A DNA stretch of 64,000 nt from Mesoterricola silvestris (GTDB lineage: Bacteria; Acidobacteriota; Holophagae; Holophagales; Holophagaceae). Within the stretch, counting starts at the first letter, position 1. Every line of letters starts with the position of its first letter. Below the pieces are notes generated by a model. The model saw only the letters and a list, made by a program, of their open reading frames with translations, made no database searches and was not told the origin of the DNA. Where the stretch lies: the NCBI RefSeq assembly GCF_030295405.1, contig NZ_AP027080.1, positions 3,952,001-4,016,000 of the forward strand, written 5' to 3'. Positions 51,782 to 59,679 of this stretch are shown piece by piece. A program made the position numbers and the translations under genes.

Positions 51782-53454
51782 GGGGGCTCCTCCTGGCGCT
51801 GGCCCTGACCCTCGGGGCCCGCCCCCCGGAACTGGCCACCTGGCGCCTGGAGGGCTCCCGCGTGGAGGCCGAACCCCCTTCGGGCGACGCGCCCCTTCCC
51901 GTGGGCTCCCTGCAGAAGCCCTTCGTGGTCCGGGCCTGGGCCCGGAGCCACGCGGGCCCCTCCCCGCGGTTCCGCTGCCGGGGCTGCTGGCTCAAGGCCG
52001 GCCACGGGGAGCTGGGCCTGGCCCGGGCCGTGGCGGTGTCCTGCAACGCCTACTTCCTGGAACTGGCCCGGCAGACGCCCCTGGCGGACCTGAAGGCGGC
52101 CCTGGCCGCCGAAGGGTTCGCCCCGGCGCCCCTGTCCCCGGAGGACGCCGTGGGCCTCGCGGGCAACCTCGCCATCCGCCCCTCGGCGCTCCTGGAGGCC
52201 TACCGGCGCCTGACCCTCACCCCCTGGCCGGAGGGCGAAACCCTGCGCCAGGAGGTGCTGCAAGGCCTGAGGGAGGCCGCCCTCACCGGCACCGCGGCGG
52301 GCCTCGGGCACCGCGGCTTCTGGGCCAAGACGGGCACGGTGCCCGCCCCGGACGGGGACCCCCTTTCCACCTGCGGCCTCGCCCTGGCCGTGGACGACAC
52401 CGGCTGGGCCGTGCTGGGCCGCCTGCGCCCGGGCACCGGCAGGGAGGCCGCCACGGCCCTGGCCCCGGACCTGGACCGCTGGCGGCCCTGGGCGCCCCGC
52501 CGCGGCCCGCGGCGCGCCGGGGCCGTGCCCTCGGGCCTCGCGGCCGCGGTGCGGGTGCGGCTCTTCGAGCTGCTGGGACCCCGGCGCTTCCAGGTGCGCA
52601 ACCTGGGACCGGACCCCGTCCCCCTGGGCCCGGGCCACCTGGGCCCCGGCGCCTCGGCGCCCCTGGCCCCGGGGATCCCCGTGGGCCCCGGCCTCCTGGA
52701 GCTCTCCGCCCCGGGCATCCGCCGGCGCATCCAGGGCGAAGTCGCCCTGCGCTCCGGCGTCCCCGTGGCCACCCTCGCCCCCCGGGACTACGTGGCCGGC
52801 GTGGTGGACGCCGAACTCCCCGGCGGCAGCCCCGCCCTGCGCGTGGAACTGGGCGCGGCGGTGCTGCGCTTCCTGGCCCGGGGCCCCCGCCACCCGGGCG
52901 CCGACGTGTGCGATTCCACCCACTGCGCCTACTTCGTGGGCCGCGGCCCCCGCCTGGACTGGACCGACCCCGCCCGCGCCGCGGCGCTGCCCGGGGAGCC
53001 CCGGGGCCTGGACGAAGCCGCCTGGTCCGCCATCCAGGAGGCGGCGCGCTTCCCCGGCCCCGACCAGTGGACCGCCCACTGCGGCGGCCAGCCCCTTTCC
53101 CCCCGCTTCGTGTGGGGCTCCGGCGGCGCCGCGGCCCCCCCCTGCCCCCGCCACCCCACCCCCGCCGCCCCCTGGACCCGCACTTGGACCGCAGCCCAGG
53201 TGGCCAAGGCCTTCGGGTCCCCCGTGGAGCGCATGGAGACCGGCGAGGAGGACGGCACCTGGGTCCTGAGGCTGTGGCAGGGCGGCGGCGTCCGGACCCT
53301 GCGCTTCGACCCGGCCCACCGCCTCCTGGCCGGGGCCCTGGGCTGGGACGCCCTCCCCAGCCCCGCCGACGCCGTGGAGGCCGTGCCCGGGGGCTTCCGG
53401 GCCCGGGGCCGGGGCCAGGGTCACCGGGTGGGGCTGTGCCTGGCGGAGCCCTGA
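51778..53454 (+). CDS. Fusion of PBP-like transpeptidase domain and SpoIID-like domain
   Basis: A 558-residue protein starting at TTG 51778, overlapping the previous stop. After a short hydrophobic segment (RGLLLALALTLGA) comes a penicillin-binding fold: S44-L-Q-K47 (SxxK), S88-C-N90 (SxN) and K184-T-G-T (KTG) in the normal order. Spacing is compressed relative to classical class B PBPs but complete. Residues ~310-480 match SpoIID/LytB: IQGEVALRSGVPVATLAPRDYVAGVVDAELP with the catalytic-type glutamate, and DVCDSTHCAYFVGR, followed by WTAHCGGQPLSPRFVWG. SpoIID enzymes cleave denuded glycans in peptidoglycan, while PBPs crosslink or trim peptides. One protein would therefore handle both sides of wall remodelling. 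The organism shows no sporulation genes here. Last gene of the operon. Confidence 0.8.
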   Translation: MRGLLLALALTLGARPPELATWRLEGSRVEAEPPSGDAPLPVGSLQKPFVVRAWARSHAGPSPRFRCRGCWLKAGHGELGLARAVAVSCNAYFLELARQTPLADLKAALAAEGFAPAPLSPEDAVGLAGNLAIRPSALLEAYRRLTLTPWPEGETLRQEVLQGLREAALTGTAAGLGHRGFWAKTGTVPAPDGDPLSTCGLALAVDDTGWAVLGRLRPGTGREAATALAPDLDRWRPWAPRRGPRRAGAVPSGLAAAVRVRLFELLGPRRFQVRNLGPDPVPLGPGHLGPGASAPLAPGIPVGPGLLELSAPGIRRRIQGEVALRSGVPVATLAPRDYVAGVVDAELPGGSPALRVELGAAVLRFLARGPRHPGADVCDSTHCAYFVGRGPRLDWTDPARAAALPGEPRGLDEAAWSAIQEAARFPGPDQWTAHCGGQPLSPRFVWGSGGAAAPPCPRHPTPAAPWTRTWTAAQVAKAFGSPVERMETGEEDGTWVLRLWQGGGVRTLRFDPAHRLLAGALGWDALPSPADAVEAVPGGFRARGRGQGHRVGLCLAEP

Positions 53455-53764
53455 TCCTGGGATCGATCCCTGGCACTCGGCTCGATCAGAACCGATTCTC
53501 TTTCCAATTGCACCTATCCCTTTTCATCCCATTCATCGGCGTTCATCCCTGTTACGCAGGGCCAGCGATGGCCTGGGTCGGCGCACGCATTACCCGCATG
53601 CGCCGACGCATCCCAGCTTTGGCCCTGCGGAACAGGGATGAACGCCGATGAATGGGATGAAGGAGATGAAGACGAACCATCCCTGCGACGAACGCGGGGT
53701 AGGTATCGCTCCTAGCGCTTGGCCCACTCCATGAGCGCGAGTTGCGCCGCCGATCACTTCTTAA
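53455..53764. other. 310-base intergenic region with a long palindrome
   Basis: No gene is seen. The palindrome at 53523-53661 fills most of it and lies between convergent genes. Confidence 0.5.
53523..53661. repeat. 139-bp near-perfect palindrome
   Basis: Arms 53523-53564 and 53620-53661 are reverse complements over 42 bases with about one to three mismatches (TTCATCCCATTCATCGGCG at the outer end). The centre has a second inverted repeat (CTGGG...GGCGCACGCAT paired with ATGCGCCGACGCATCCCAG). The right arm contains the CCCTGCGGAA...GGATGAACGCCGATG core of repeat family A. Confidence 0.85.
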
Positions 53765-54436
53765 TCAGCGCCCGCCGCGCCACTCCTTCCCGCAGGCCTC
53801 CACGATGAGCTGGCGGTTCGCGGGCTGGCTGATCCACCAATTGGCGAAGGCCCGGCCCAGGCGCTGCCCGGCTTCCACGTCGCTGGGCCAGTGGACCCCG
53901 GCCATGACCCGGTCGTCGCCCAGTTGCCGGCCCCGCTCCAGGAGGGCGGGCCCGTGGGCCGGCACGAACTGGGCCAGGATCCGGGCGTAGAGCACGCCCA
54001 CCGCCGCGTGGGAACTGGGGTAGGAGGGGGTGGCCTCCAGGGGCACGGCGGGGGTGATGGCCGGGAAGGTCTGGTAGGGCCGGGGCCGGTCGAAGGTGCC
54101 CTTGAGGGATTCCAGGATGGGCAGGAGCTCACCGCGGGCCTGGGCCATGAGGGCCTCCGTGAGGGGGTGGGCGGAGATGTCGAAGGTCTCGTCCAGGAGG
54201 CTGGCGAAGCACCCGATGCCGGGGTGGGCGTCGGCCAGGGCCCGGCTCACGTCGGCCTGGGTGCGGGAATGCTGGAGCCACATGGTGACGCCCAGGTCCT
54301 GCAGGGCGTCCGGGGTGCCCGGCTGGGGATAGAGGCCGACGACGGACACCCAGTCCGGGGTGGCGGCGGGAAGGGGCGCGAGGGCCGCGCAGGCCAGGGC
54401 CAGGGTGAGGAAGGGTACCAGGTGCGAGCGTTGCAT
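53765..54436 (-). CDS. Class A nonspecific acid phosphatase (PAP2 superfamily)
   Basis: A 223-residue exported enzyme (signal MQRSHLVPFLTLALACAALAPLPA). The three PAP2 motifs are present: LKGTFDRPRPY (K-x6-RP), PSYPSSHAAVG (PSGH-like with the catalytic His, here PSSH) and GDDRVMAGVHWPSDVEAG (SR-x5-H-x3-D like, with the nucleophilic His). It hydrolyses phosphate monoesters in the periplasm. A GGAGG box precedes ATG 54436. The variants Ser-to-Gly and Ser-to-Asp in motifs 2 and 3 are small departures from PhoN. Located after the palindrome, convergent to the envelope operon. Confidence 0.88.
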   Translation of the reverse strand: MQRSHLVPFLTLALACAALAPLPAATPDWVSVVGLYPQPGTPDALQDLGVTMWLQHSRTQADVSRALADAHPGIGCFASLLDETFDISAHPLTEALMAQARGELLPILESLKGTFDRPRPYQTFPAITPAVPLEATPSYPSSHAAVGVLYARILAQFVPAHGPALLERGRQLGDDRVMAGVHWPSDVEAGQRLGRAFANWWISQPANRQLIVEACGKEWRGGR

Positions 54437-54560
54437 GCTGTCCTCCGCAAAGAGGGGGAGAGTCTGCCACCCCCGGGCGCGGAAGTGAACATAATTATTG
54501 TTATTATTAATACTTATAATTATATCGTAAGGGACCGGGCAGAAAATCCTGGCCCGAAAA

Positions 54561-55031
54561 ATGCAAGACCGGGACATGTTTACCCATCCCCTTCAAGCAA
54601 CGGCCCCTTCGGCCTTCCCCGCGGCGGCGGCCTCGAAGCCCACGTCCGGATTCGCGTCGGTGCTCGCCGCGGCCACGGCGGCGCCGGATCCCTCCGACGA
54701 GGAGAAGGCCCTCCAGGAACTCTTCCACATCCTCGCCTGCCTTTCCTGCGGCGTCGTGGACTACCCGGCCGAGACCAAGGCCGGCTCCAGCACCCCCGGC
54801 CCCTACCGCCGGGAGGTTGAAGCGCTCAAGGAAGTGCTGCGCCGGATCATGACCGGGAACGCCGGCCAGCCGGGCAAAAAGGGCTCGGGGGACGATCCGG
54901 CGGACCTGTCCCTCCAGGAGCTCTACGAGTCGCTCCCGCCGGAGGTGCGGAACCTGCTCATGCGCGCGTTCCCCAAGCTCCAGGACATGCTGAGGGCGGC
55001 CTCCGGCGAGGGGACCTCCAGTTCGTCGTAG
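54561..55031 (+). CDS. Hypothetical protein overlapping the molybdoenzyme anchor gene
   Basis: A 156-residue frame with no recognised family. N-terminal Ala/Pro-rich linker, a helical mid-section (EEKALQELFHILACLSCGVVDYP) and a C-terminal helix (LQELYESLPPEVRNLLMRAF). Its 3' end overlaps the 3' end of the minus-strand FeS/anchor gene by 109 bases (54923-55031), tail to tail. Composition looks protein-like and the start ATG has a moderate context; still, an antisense shadow cannot be excluded. An AT-rich stretch with ATAATTATTGTTATTATT lies just upstream (54490-54508). Confidence 0.5.
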   Translation: MQDRDMFTHPLQATAPSAFPAAAASKPTSGFASVLAAATAAPDPSDEEKALQELFHILACLSCGVVDYPAETKAGSSTPGPYRREVEALKEVLRRIMTGNAGQPGKKGSGDDPADLSLQELYESLPPEVRNLLMRAFPKLQDMLRAASGEGTSSSS

Positions 55032-56233
55032 TACTCGCACCGGTCCGCCAGGTCCCCCAGCACCACGCCCAGGGCCGCCCAGGGCGCGGGAGCCAGGGCC
55101 GGCACCACGAAGCCCGCGGCCACCCGCGCCGCGCCCAGCAGGGGCCGCAGGCCGCGCCCCTTGCGGGCGAAGTGGGCCTTGCGCCACCCGTAGAGGAGGA
55201 GCTTGAAGGCGCCGGCGCCCACGGCCAGGGGCGCGGAGCCCCCGAGCACCGCCGCCAGGTAGATGCCGTTGAGCAGGGCGTGGGCGCTGTGCAGGTTGAG
55301 GGGCGGCACCTTCATGGCCACCCGGTACACCCGGTCCACGGCGAAAAGGGCCGCGAAGCCCGCCGCGGCCGCGGCCCAGGCCGGGACCCGGCCCAGGAAG
55401 GCGGCGGCGCACAGCGCCAGGAAGAGCGACGCCAGGGCGATCTCCCGGCTCAGCCAGGAGCCCCGCAGGTTGAGCAGGGCGCGCCAGGCCCGCCCCGGGC
55501 GGCCCAGGTGCAGGGCGCTGAGGGCCATGGAGGCCGCGCCCGCGGCCAGGAAGGGCCAGGGGTGGGGGAAGGGGCCGCCCGCGGCCATGCGGGCCGTGAG
55601 CACGGCCAGGATCGTCGTGAAGGCCACGAGGGTCCATTCGCCCCGCAGGGTGATGCGGGGTTCGGGCACCCGCAGGAGGCCCTCCAGGAGCCCCGCCGGC
55701 GGGGGCGGGGCCGCGAAGCGCGGGGCGGCGGGGTCGCCGTCGATGCGGATGCCGGGGCCCAGCTCCCAGCCCGGGAGCCCCAGGGGCGCGGGCCCGGCCT
55801 GGGCGCGGGGTTCCAGCTCCAGGGCCTCCACGGGGCACCGGGCCACGCAGGCCGGCTCCTCCCGGTCCGGGCAGAAGGTGCACTTCTCCACGGTGCCGGT
55901 GGTCTCGCTGAAGCGGGGGGCCCCGTGGGGGCAGGCCCAGGTGCAGTAGCGGCACCCCATGCACGCCTCCTGGCGCAGGGTCACGGCGCCGGTGGCGGGG
56001 TCCTTGGCGTAGGCGTCCGCGGGGCAGTTGGCGAGGCACGCGGGTTCGTCGCAGTGGTGGCAGGCCAGGGACAGGTGGAAGACCGGCAGGTCCGGGCGGC
56101 GGTGGGGGTTGAAGGTGTGCACGGTGCGCCAGGGCCGGGTCTGTTGGGCGCGGTTCTCCATCCAGCAGCCCAGGACGCAGGCTTCGCATCCGGTGCAGCG
56201 GTCCGCGTGGAAGAGGAAGCGCCGGGCCGTCAC
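54923..56233 (-). CDS. Fused FeS subunit-DmsC-type membrane anchor of a molybdoenzyme
   Basis: A 436-residue fusion. Residues ~1-170 are a four-cluster ferredoxin subunit (CTGCEACVLGC, CHHCDEPACLANC, CMGCRYCTWAC and CTFC...CVARC), passing electrons. The C-terminal ~230 residues form about eight hydrophobic helices of DmsC type (ITLRGEWTLVAFTTILAVLTARMA, ALSALHLGRPGRAWRALLNL, SWLSREIALASLFLALCAAAFLG) that take electrons from menaquinol. GTG 56233 overlaps the stop of the catalytic subunit (GTGA). With that gene it forms a two-gene oxidoreductase of DmsABC style. The electron acceptor could be DMSO, thiosulfate, polysulfide or another oxo-compound. Confidence 0.88.
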   Translation of the reverse strand: MTARRFLFHADRCTGCEACVLGCWMENRAQQTRPWRTVHTFNPHRRPDLPVFHLSLACHHCDEPACLANCPADAYAKDPATGAVTLRQEACMGCRYCTWACPHGAPRFSETTGTVEKCTFCPDREEPACVARCPVEALELEPRAQAGPAPLGLPGWELGPGIRIDGDPAAPRFAAPPPPAGLLEGLLRVPEPRITLRGEWTLVAFTTILAVLTARMAAGGPFPHPWPFLAAGAASMALSALHLGRPGRAWRALLNLRGSWLSREIALASLFLALCAAAFLGRVPAWAAAAAGFAALFAVDRVYRVAMKVPPLNLHSAHALLNGIYLAAVLGGSAPLAVGAGAFKLLLYGWRKAHFARKGRGLRPLLGAARVAAGFVVPALAPAPWAALGVVLGDLADRCEYYDELEVPSPEAALSMSWSLGNARMSRFRTSGGSDS

Positions 56234-58242
56234 GGGGCCTTCTCCACGTCCACGAGGTTGTCGTGGAAGGCCGCGCCGTGGGCCATGTCCGTCTCCCGGC
56301 CCAGGGACAGGAGGTTCACGGAGCCCCCATGCTCGGCCCCGTAGCCGTTGTGGGCCACCACCACCCCCGGCAGGAGGCTCAGATCGAGGTTGGCGGGCAG
56401 GAACAGCTCGCCCCGCCCGTTGAAGACCCGCACCCGGTCCCCCTGGCGGATGCCCCGGGCCGCGGCGTCCCCGGGCCCCAGGTGGAGCCGGGGCCCCGGG
56501 TCCCGCAGGCAGGACAGGGTGACGAACTGGCTGTGGATGGCGTTCTTGTGATTGGGGGTGAGGAGCGTGAGGGGGTAGGCGCCGGGGCTGGATTCCAGGG
56601 GGGCGGAATAGCCCGGCAGCGGGTCCACCTTCCACCGGCGCGCGGCCTCCTCGGAGCGCAGCTCGATGCGCCCGGAGGGCGTGGGGAAGGCCAGGTCCGC
56701 GAAGGCCACCTCCTCGCACCCGGGGGCCAGGACGGGCCCCTCCCGCAGGGCGTCCAGGGTCAGGCCCGGGAAGCGCCCCAGCTTCGCCTCCAGCCAGGCC
56801 TCCTCCGCGCCGGGGGCCACCAGGCCCGCGGTGTCGAGCCCCATGCGCCGGGCCAGGTGCCAGAGGATCTCGCTTTCGGGCTTCACCTCCTCGGGCGGCT
56901 CCACCAGCTTCGGGCGGATCTGGAGGTAGGGGTGCCAGTAGGCCCCGATGACATCGGTCTGCTCGAAGAGGCTCTTGGAGGGCAGCACCAGGTCCGCCTC
57001 CCGGGCGGTGTCCGTGAGGCGCTCGTCCACCACCACCCGGAACTCCAGGGCGCGGAAGGCTTCGCGCACCCGCGCCGTGTCGGGGTTCTGGCCCACGGGG
57101 TTGCCCCGCTCCACCCAGGCGGCGCGCAGGGGCGGATCGGCCTGGGCCGCCATGTCACTGCCCAGGCGGGCCGTGGACAGCGACACCCGCACCACCCCGT
57201 CGGGCACCTCGGGCGGGAAGAAATCCAGGGGGTCCTTCACGGCGCTGAACACATCGGACTGCAGGTTCGCGTACACCCAGCCCGCCCCGGGCCGGCCCAG
57301 GTTCCCGGTGATGGCCAGCAGGGCCAGCAGGGCGCGCATGGTCTGGCCGGAATTCGTGTAGCGCTGCATGCCGAAGCCCGCGCAGAGGGTCACCGGCTTG
57401 ACGGTGCCCAGGTCCCGGGCCAGGGCTTCCACCTCCCGGGCGGGAACCCCGGTGACCGCCTCGCAGCGCTGGGGGGTCCAGGCCTCCACGGCCCGGGCGT
57501 AGTCCTCGAAGCCCAGCACGTGGGCGTCGATGAAGGGCCGGTCCACCAGCCCCTCCCGGATGAGCACGTGGGCCAGGGCCAGGGCCAGGGCGGCGTCGGT
57601 GCCGGGCCGGGGCTGCACCAGGAGTTCGGCGCGTTCGGCGGTGCCGGTGCGCCGGGGATCGATCACCACGAGCCGGCCCCCCGCGGCCAGGGCCTGGTCC
57701 ACGAAGCGCATCTGGTGCACGTTGGTCTCGGCGGCGTTCTTGCCCCACATGAGGATGAGGGCCGCGTTGGCCAGGTCCCAGGGGGCGTTGTGGCGGTTGT
57801 CACCCAGGGTGAGCCGCGTGGCTTCCAGGCCCGCGGGCCAGCACAGGTCGCCGTACGTGGTGGTGCACCCGCCGAAGCGGCGCCAGAAGGCCATGGAATT
57901 GCCGTTGAGCAGGCCCTTGGTGCCGCTGCCGGCGTAGTGCATCACCGCCCGGGGGCCGAAGCGCTCCCGGATATCCAGGAAGCGCGAGGCCATGAGGTCC
58001 AGGGCCGCGTCCCAGGCCAGGGGGGAGAAGGCGCCGTCCTTGCCGCGGACCAGGGGCGTGAGCAGCCGGGAGCCGGGCTCCACCCGCTCCAGGTAGCTGA
58101 GCCCCTTGAGGCAGGGCCCTTCGGGTGTCGCTCGGTTGCCCGGATGGGCATCCAGGGCGGTGATCCTTCCTTTTTTCACGGTGACCCGGAGGCTGCAGGT
58201 GCTGTAGCAGTTGCGGGGACATGCTGACGTGAAGACGGGCAT
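56230..58242 (-). CDS. Molybdopterin-dependent oxidoreductase, catalytic subunit
   Basis: A 670-residue member of the DMSO reductase superfamily. The N-terminal [4Fe-4S] motif is ACPRNCYSTC followed by GPCLKG; DIRERFGPRAV and YGDLCWPAG carry residues near the molybdenum (a cysteine in the latter may be the Mo ligand). Downstream are ALILMWGKNAAETN, VVIDPRRTGTAERAEL and, at the end, the dinucleotide-binding LTPNHKNAIHSQF and HNGYGAEHGGSVN. There is no twin-arginine signal and the N-terminus starts with MPVFTSACPRN, so the enzyme appears to be cytoplasmic-facing or uses a partner for export. It is coupled to the FeS/anchor gene. Confidence 0.9.
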   Translation of the reverse strand: MPVFTSACPRNCYSTCSLRVTVKKGRITALDAHPGNRATPEGPCLKGLSYLERVEPGSRLLTPLVRGKDGAFSPLAWDAALDLMASRFLDIRERFGPRAVMHYAGSGTKGLLNGNSMAFWRRFGGCTTTYGDLCWPAGLEATRLTLGDNRHNAPWDLANAALILMWGKNAAETNVHQMRFVDQALAAGGRLVVIDPRRTGTAERAELLVQPRPGTDAALALALAHVLIREGLVDRPFIDAHVLGFEDYARAVEAWTPQRCEAVTGVPAREVEALARDLGTVKPVTLCAGFGMQRYTNSGQTMRALLALLAITGNLGRPGAGWVYANLQSDVFSAVKDPLDFFPPEVPDGVVRVSLSTARLGSDMAAQADPPLRAAWVERGNPVGQNPDTARVREAFRALEFRVVVDERLTDTAREADLVLPSKSLFEQTDVIGAYWHPYLQIRPKLVEPPEEVKPESEILWHLARRMGLDTAGLVAPGAEEAWLEAKLGRFPGLTLDALREGPVLAPGCEEVAFADLAFPTPSGRIELRSEEAARRWKVDPLPGYSAPLESSPGAYPLTLLTPNHKNAIHSQFVTLSCLRDPGPRLHLGPGDAAARGIRQGDRVRVFNGRGELFLPANLDLSLLPGVVVAHNGYGAEHGGSVNLLSLGRETDMAHGAAFHDNLVDVEKAP

Positions 58243-58294
58243 CCAGGCTCGCTTGGGGTTTCCCTTGGCCGGGCAATTCCGGCAAACTAGGGGG

Positions 58295-58717
58295 ATGACG
58301 AAATCGTACTACGCCGGCCAGGAAGTTGATGCCCCTTGTGGGAGATGCAAAGGGGAAACGCGGCACATGATCCTGTCCATCACCGATGGCGTGCCGGAAA
58401 AGCTCATCTGCTCCACCTGCAAATCCGTGCACAAGTTCCGCGCCGAACGCCCCGCGCCCGCTCCCCGCCCCGCCCGGGCCACGGTGGCCACCCGCACCGC
58501 CTCCCCCCGCAGCGCCGCCTCGCCCTCCCGCTTCCACGAACTGATGCTCGAGGAGCACGCCGGCACCCGCTCCCTCCCCTACGCCGTCTCCCAGAAGTGG
58601 GAGGAGGGCATGTGGATGGACCACCCCAGCTTCGGGCTGGGCCGGGTGCAAAAGCGCACCGGGCGGAAGGTGGACGTGCTGTTCCGGGACGGGCTCAAGA
58701 CGCTGGTGAGCGCCTAG
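58295..58717 (+). CDS. Zinc-ribbon protein with Tudor-like C-terminus
   Basis: A 140-residue protein. The N-terminus has CGRCKGETRHMILSI and ICSTCKSVHKF, a four-cysteine zinc ribbon (APCGRC...LICSTC). A Pro/Arg/Ala linker follows and the C-terminal ~30 residues (WMDHPSFGLGRVQKRTGRKVDVLFRDG) resemble the small Tudor-like fold at the end of UvrD/PcrA helicases. It could bind nucleic acid or a polymerase. The ATG at 58295 follows TAGGGGG. Divergent from the molybdoenzyme gene, 52 bases away; family B repeat copy 2 follows. Confidence 0.65.
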   Translation: MTKSYYAGQEVDAPCGRCKGETRHMILSITDGVPEKLICSTCKSVHKFRAERPAPAPRPARATVATRTASPRSAASPSRFHELMLEEHAGTRSLPYAVSQKWEEGMWMDHPSFGLGRVQKRTGRKVDVLFRDGLKTLVSA

Positions 58718-58719
58718 AA

Positions 58720-58951
58720 TCGTACGTGTCCCAGACGTTCGCCCCGTTTCGTCATCGCCGGACAAGCCGGCGATGACGGGGATGGCGGGAGGGACGTTGG
58801 GGCTGTGCTACGCCCATTTTCTTCGTTGAGCGTTTGGGAATACGGAATGGAAGGGCTCTCCTGGGGGGCCCTGGCGAGGAGCGCGGCTATCCATGGGTTG
58901 ATGGATTCGCTTCGCGAAAGCCCTCTCGGTGCCGGTGGGCGCCGACGCTGA
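58720..58951 (+). repeat. Dispersed intergenic repeat, family B, copy 2
   Basis: A degenerate copy of 23182-23410 with the perfect palindrome CATCGCCGG-ACAAG-CCGGCGATG at 58753-58775 and the same GCGCCGACGCTGA end. It follows the 3' end of a + strand gene, as copy 1 follows the copper operon. The rest of the 439-base gap up to 59156 contains no gene. Confidence 0.75.
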
Positions 58952-59082
58952 GCGGTTGCCACATTGACTATTCAGCATTGGGGCGCGTCAACGTGCTCCT
59001 CGAAACACGCGAAGCGTGCCCCCCGGGTGGGTCGGGGCCAATGGGTGACGGCACAGGCCCATGGATGAGGTGAGAGCATTCC

Positions 59083-59109
59083 GTTGCTGCGGGCTTGGCC
59101 CGCAGCAAC
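59083..59109. repeat. Perfect 11-bp hairpin downstream of apt
   Basis: GTTGCTGCGGG pairs perfectly with CCCGCAGCAAC around CTTGG. No T-run follows on either strand, so it is an RNA stability element or an intergenic repeat rather than a classical terminator. Confidence 0.6.
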
Positions 59110-59156
59110 GAACCGGGGCAATGGTCCGGGACACGTACGAAAACGCAGTCGGGCTC

Positions 59157-59669
59157 TTAGTACCGAAGCACGCTGAACACGGGCAGGCCCTTCAGTTTTT
59201 CGCGGCCCGCCAAACCAACCATTTCGATGAAGAGGGTGAGCGCCACGGGATGGGCGCCGGTGCGTTCCACGATGTTGCGGGCGGCCAGGGCGGTGGCGCC
59301 GGTGGAGAGGATATCGTCCACGATGAGCACCCGGTCGCCGGGATGGAAGGCGTCCTGGTGGATCTCCATGCCGTCGTGGCCGCAGGTGGATTCGTAGGTC
59401 TCCCGGAAGGTGGGGCGGGGGAGTTTGCCGGGGCGGCGGGCGGGCACGAAGCCCAGGCCGAGCTTGTGGGCCAGGGCAGAACCGAAGATGAACCCGCGGG
59501 ATTCCAGGCCCAGCACGTGGGTGGGCTGCAGGGAGAGCACCGGCTCGGCCATGGCGTCGATGGCCCGGGCGAAGGCGGCGGCGTCGTTGAAGAGGGGCGT
59601 GATATCCCGGTACAGGACGCCGGGCAGCGGGAAATCAGGGACATCCTGGACGGAAGATTTGAAGTTCAT
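59157..59669 (-). CDS. apt: Adenine phosphoribosyltransferase
   Basis: A 170-residue purine salvage enzyme converting adenine and PRPP to AMP. The PRPP loop VLIVDDILSTGATALAA (residues ~118-134) and the substrate region GLESRGFIFGSALAHKLGLGFVPARRPGKLP are intact, along with FRDITPLF-type IPDFPLPGVLYRDITPLFND at the start. ATG 59669 is chosen; the frame extends upstream to 59720 but lacks conserved residues. It is the last gene of the surE-acyP-apt operon, 10 bases behind acyP. Confidence 0.95.
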   Translation of the reverse strand: MNFKSSVQDVPDFPLPGVLYRDITPLFNDAAAFARAIDAMAEPVLSLQPTHVLGLESRGFIFGSALAHKLGLGFVPARRPGKLPRPTFRETYESTCGHDGMEIHQDAFHPGDRVLIVDDILSTGATALAARNIVERTGAHPVALTLFIEMVGLAGREKLKGLPVFSVLRY

Positions 59670-59679
59670 GGTGCCTCGC

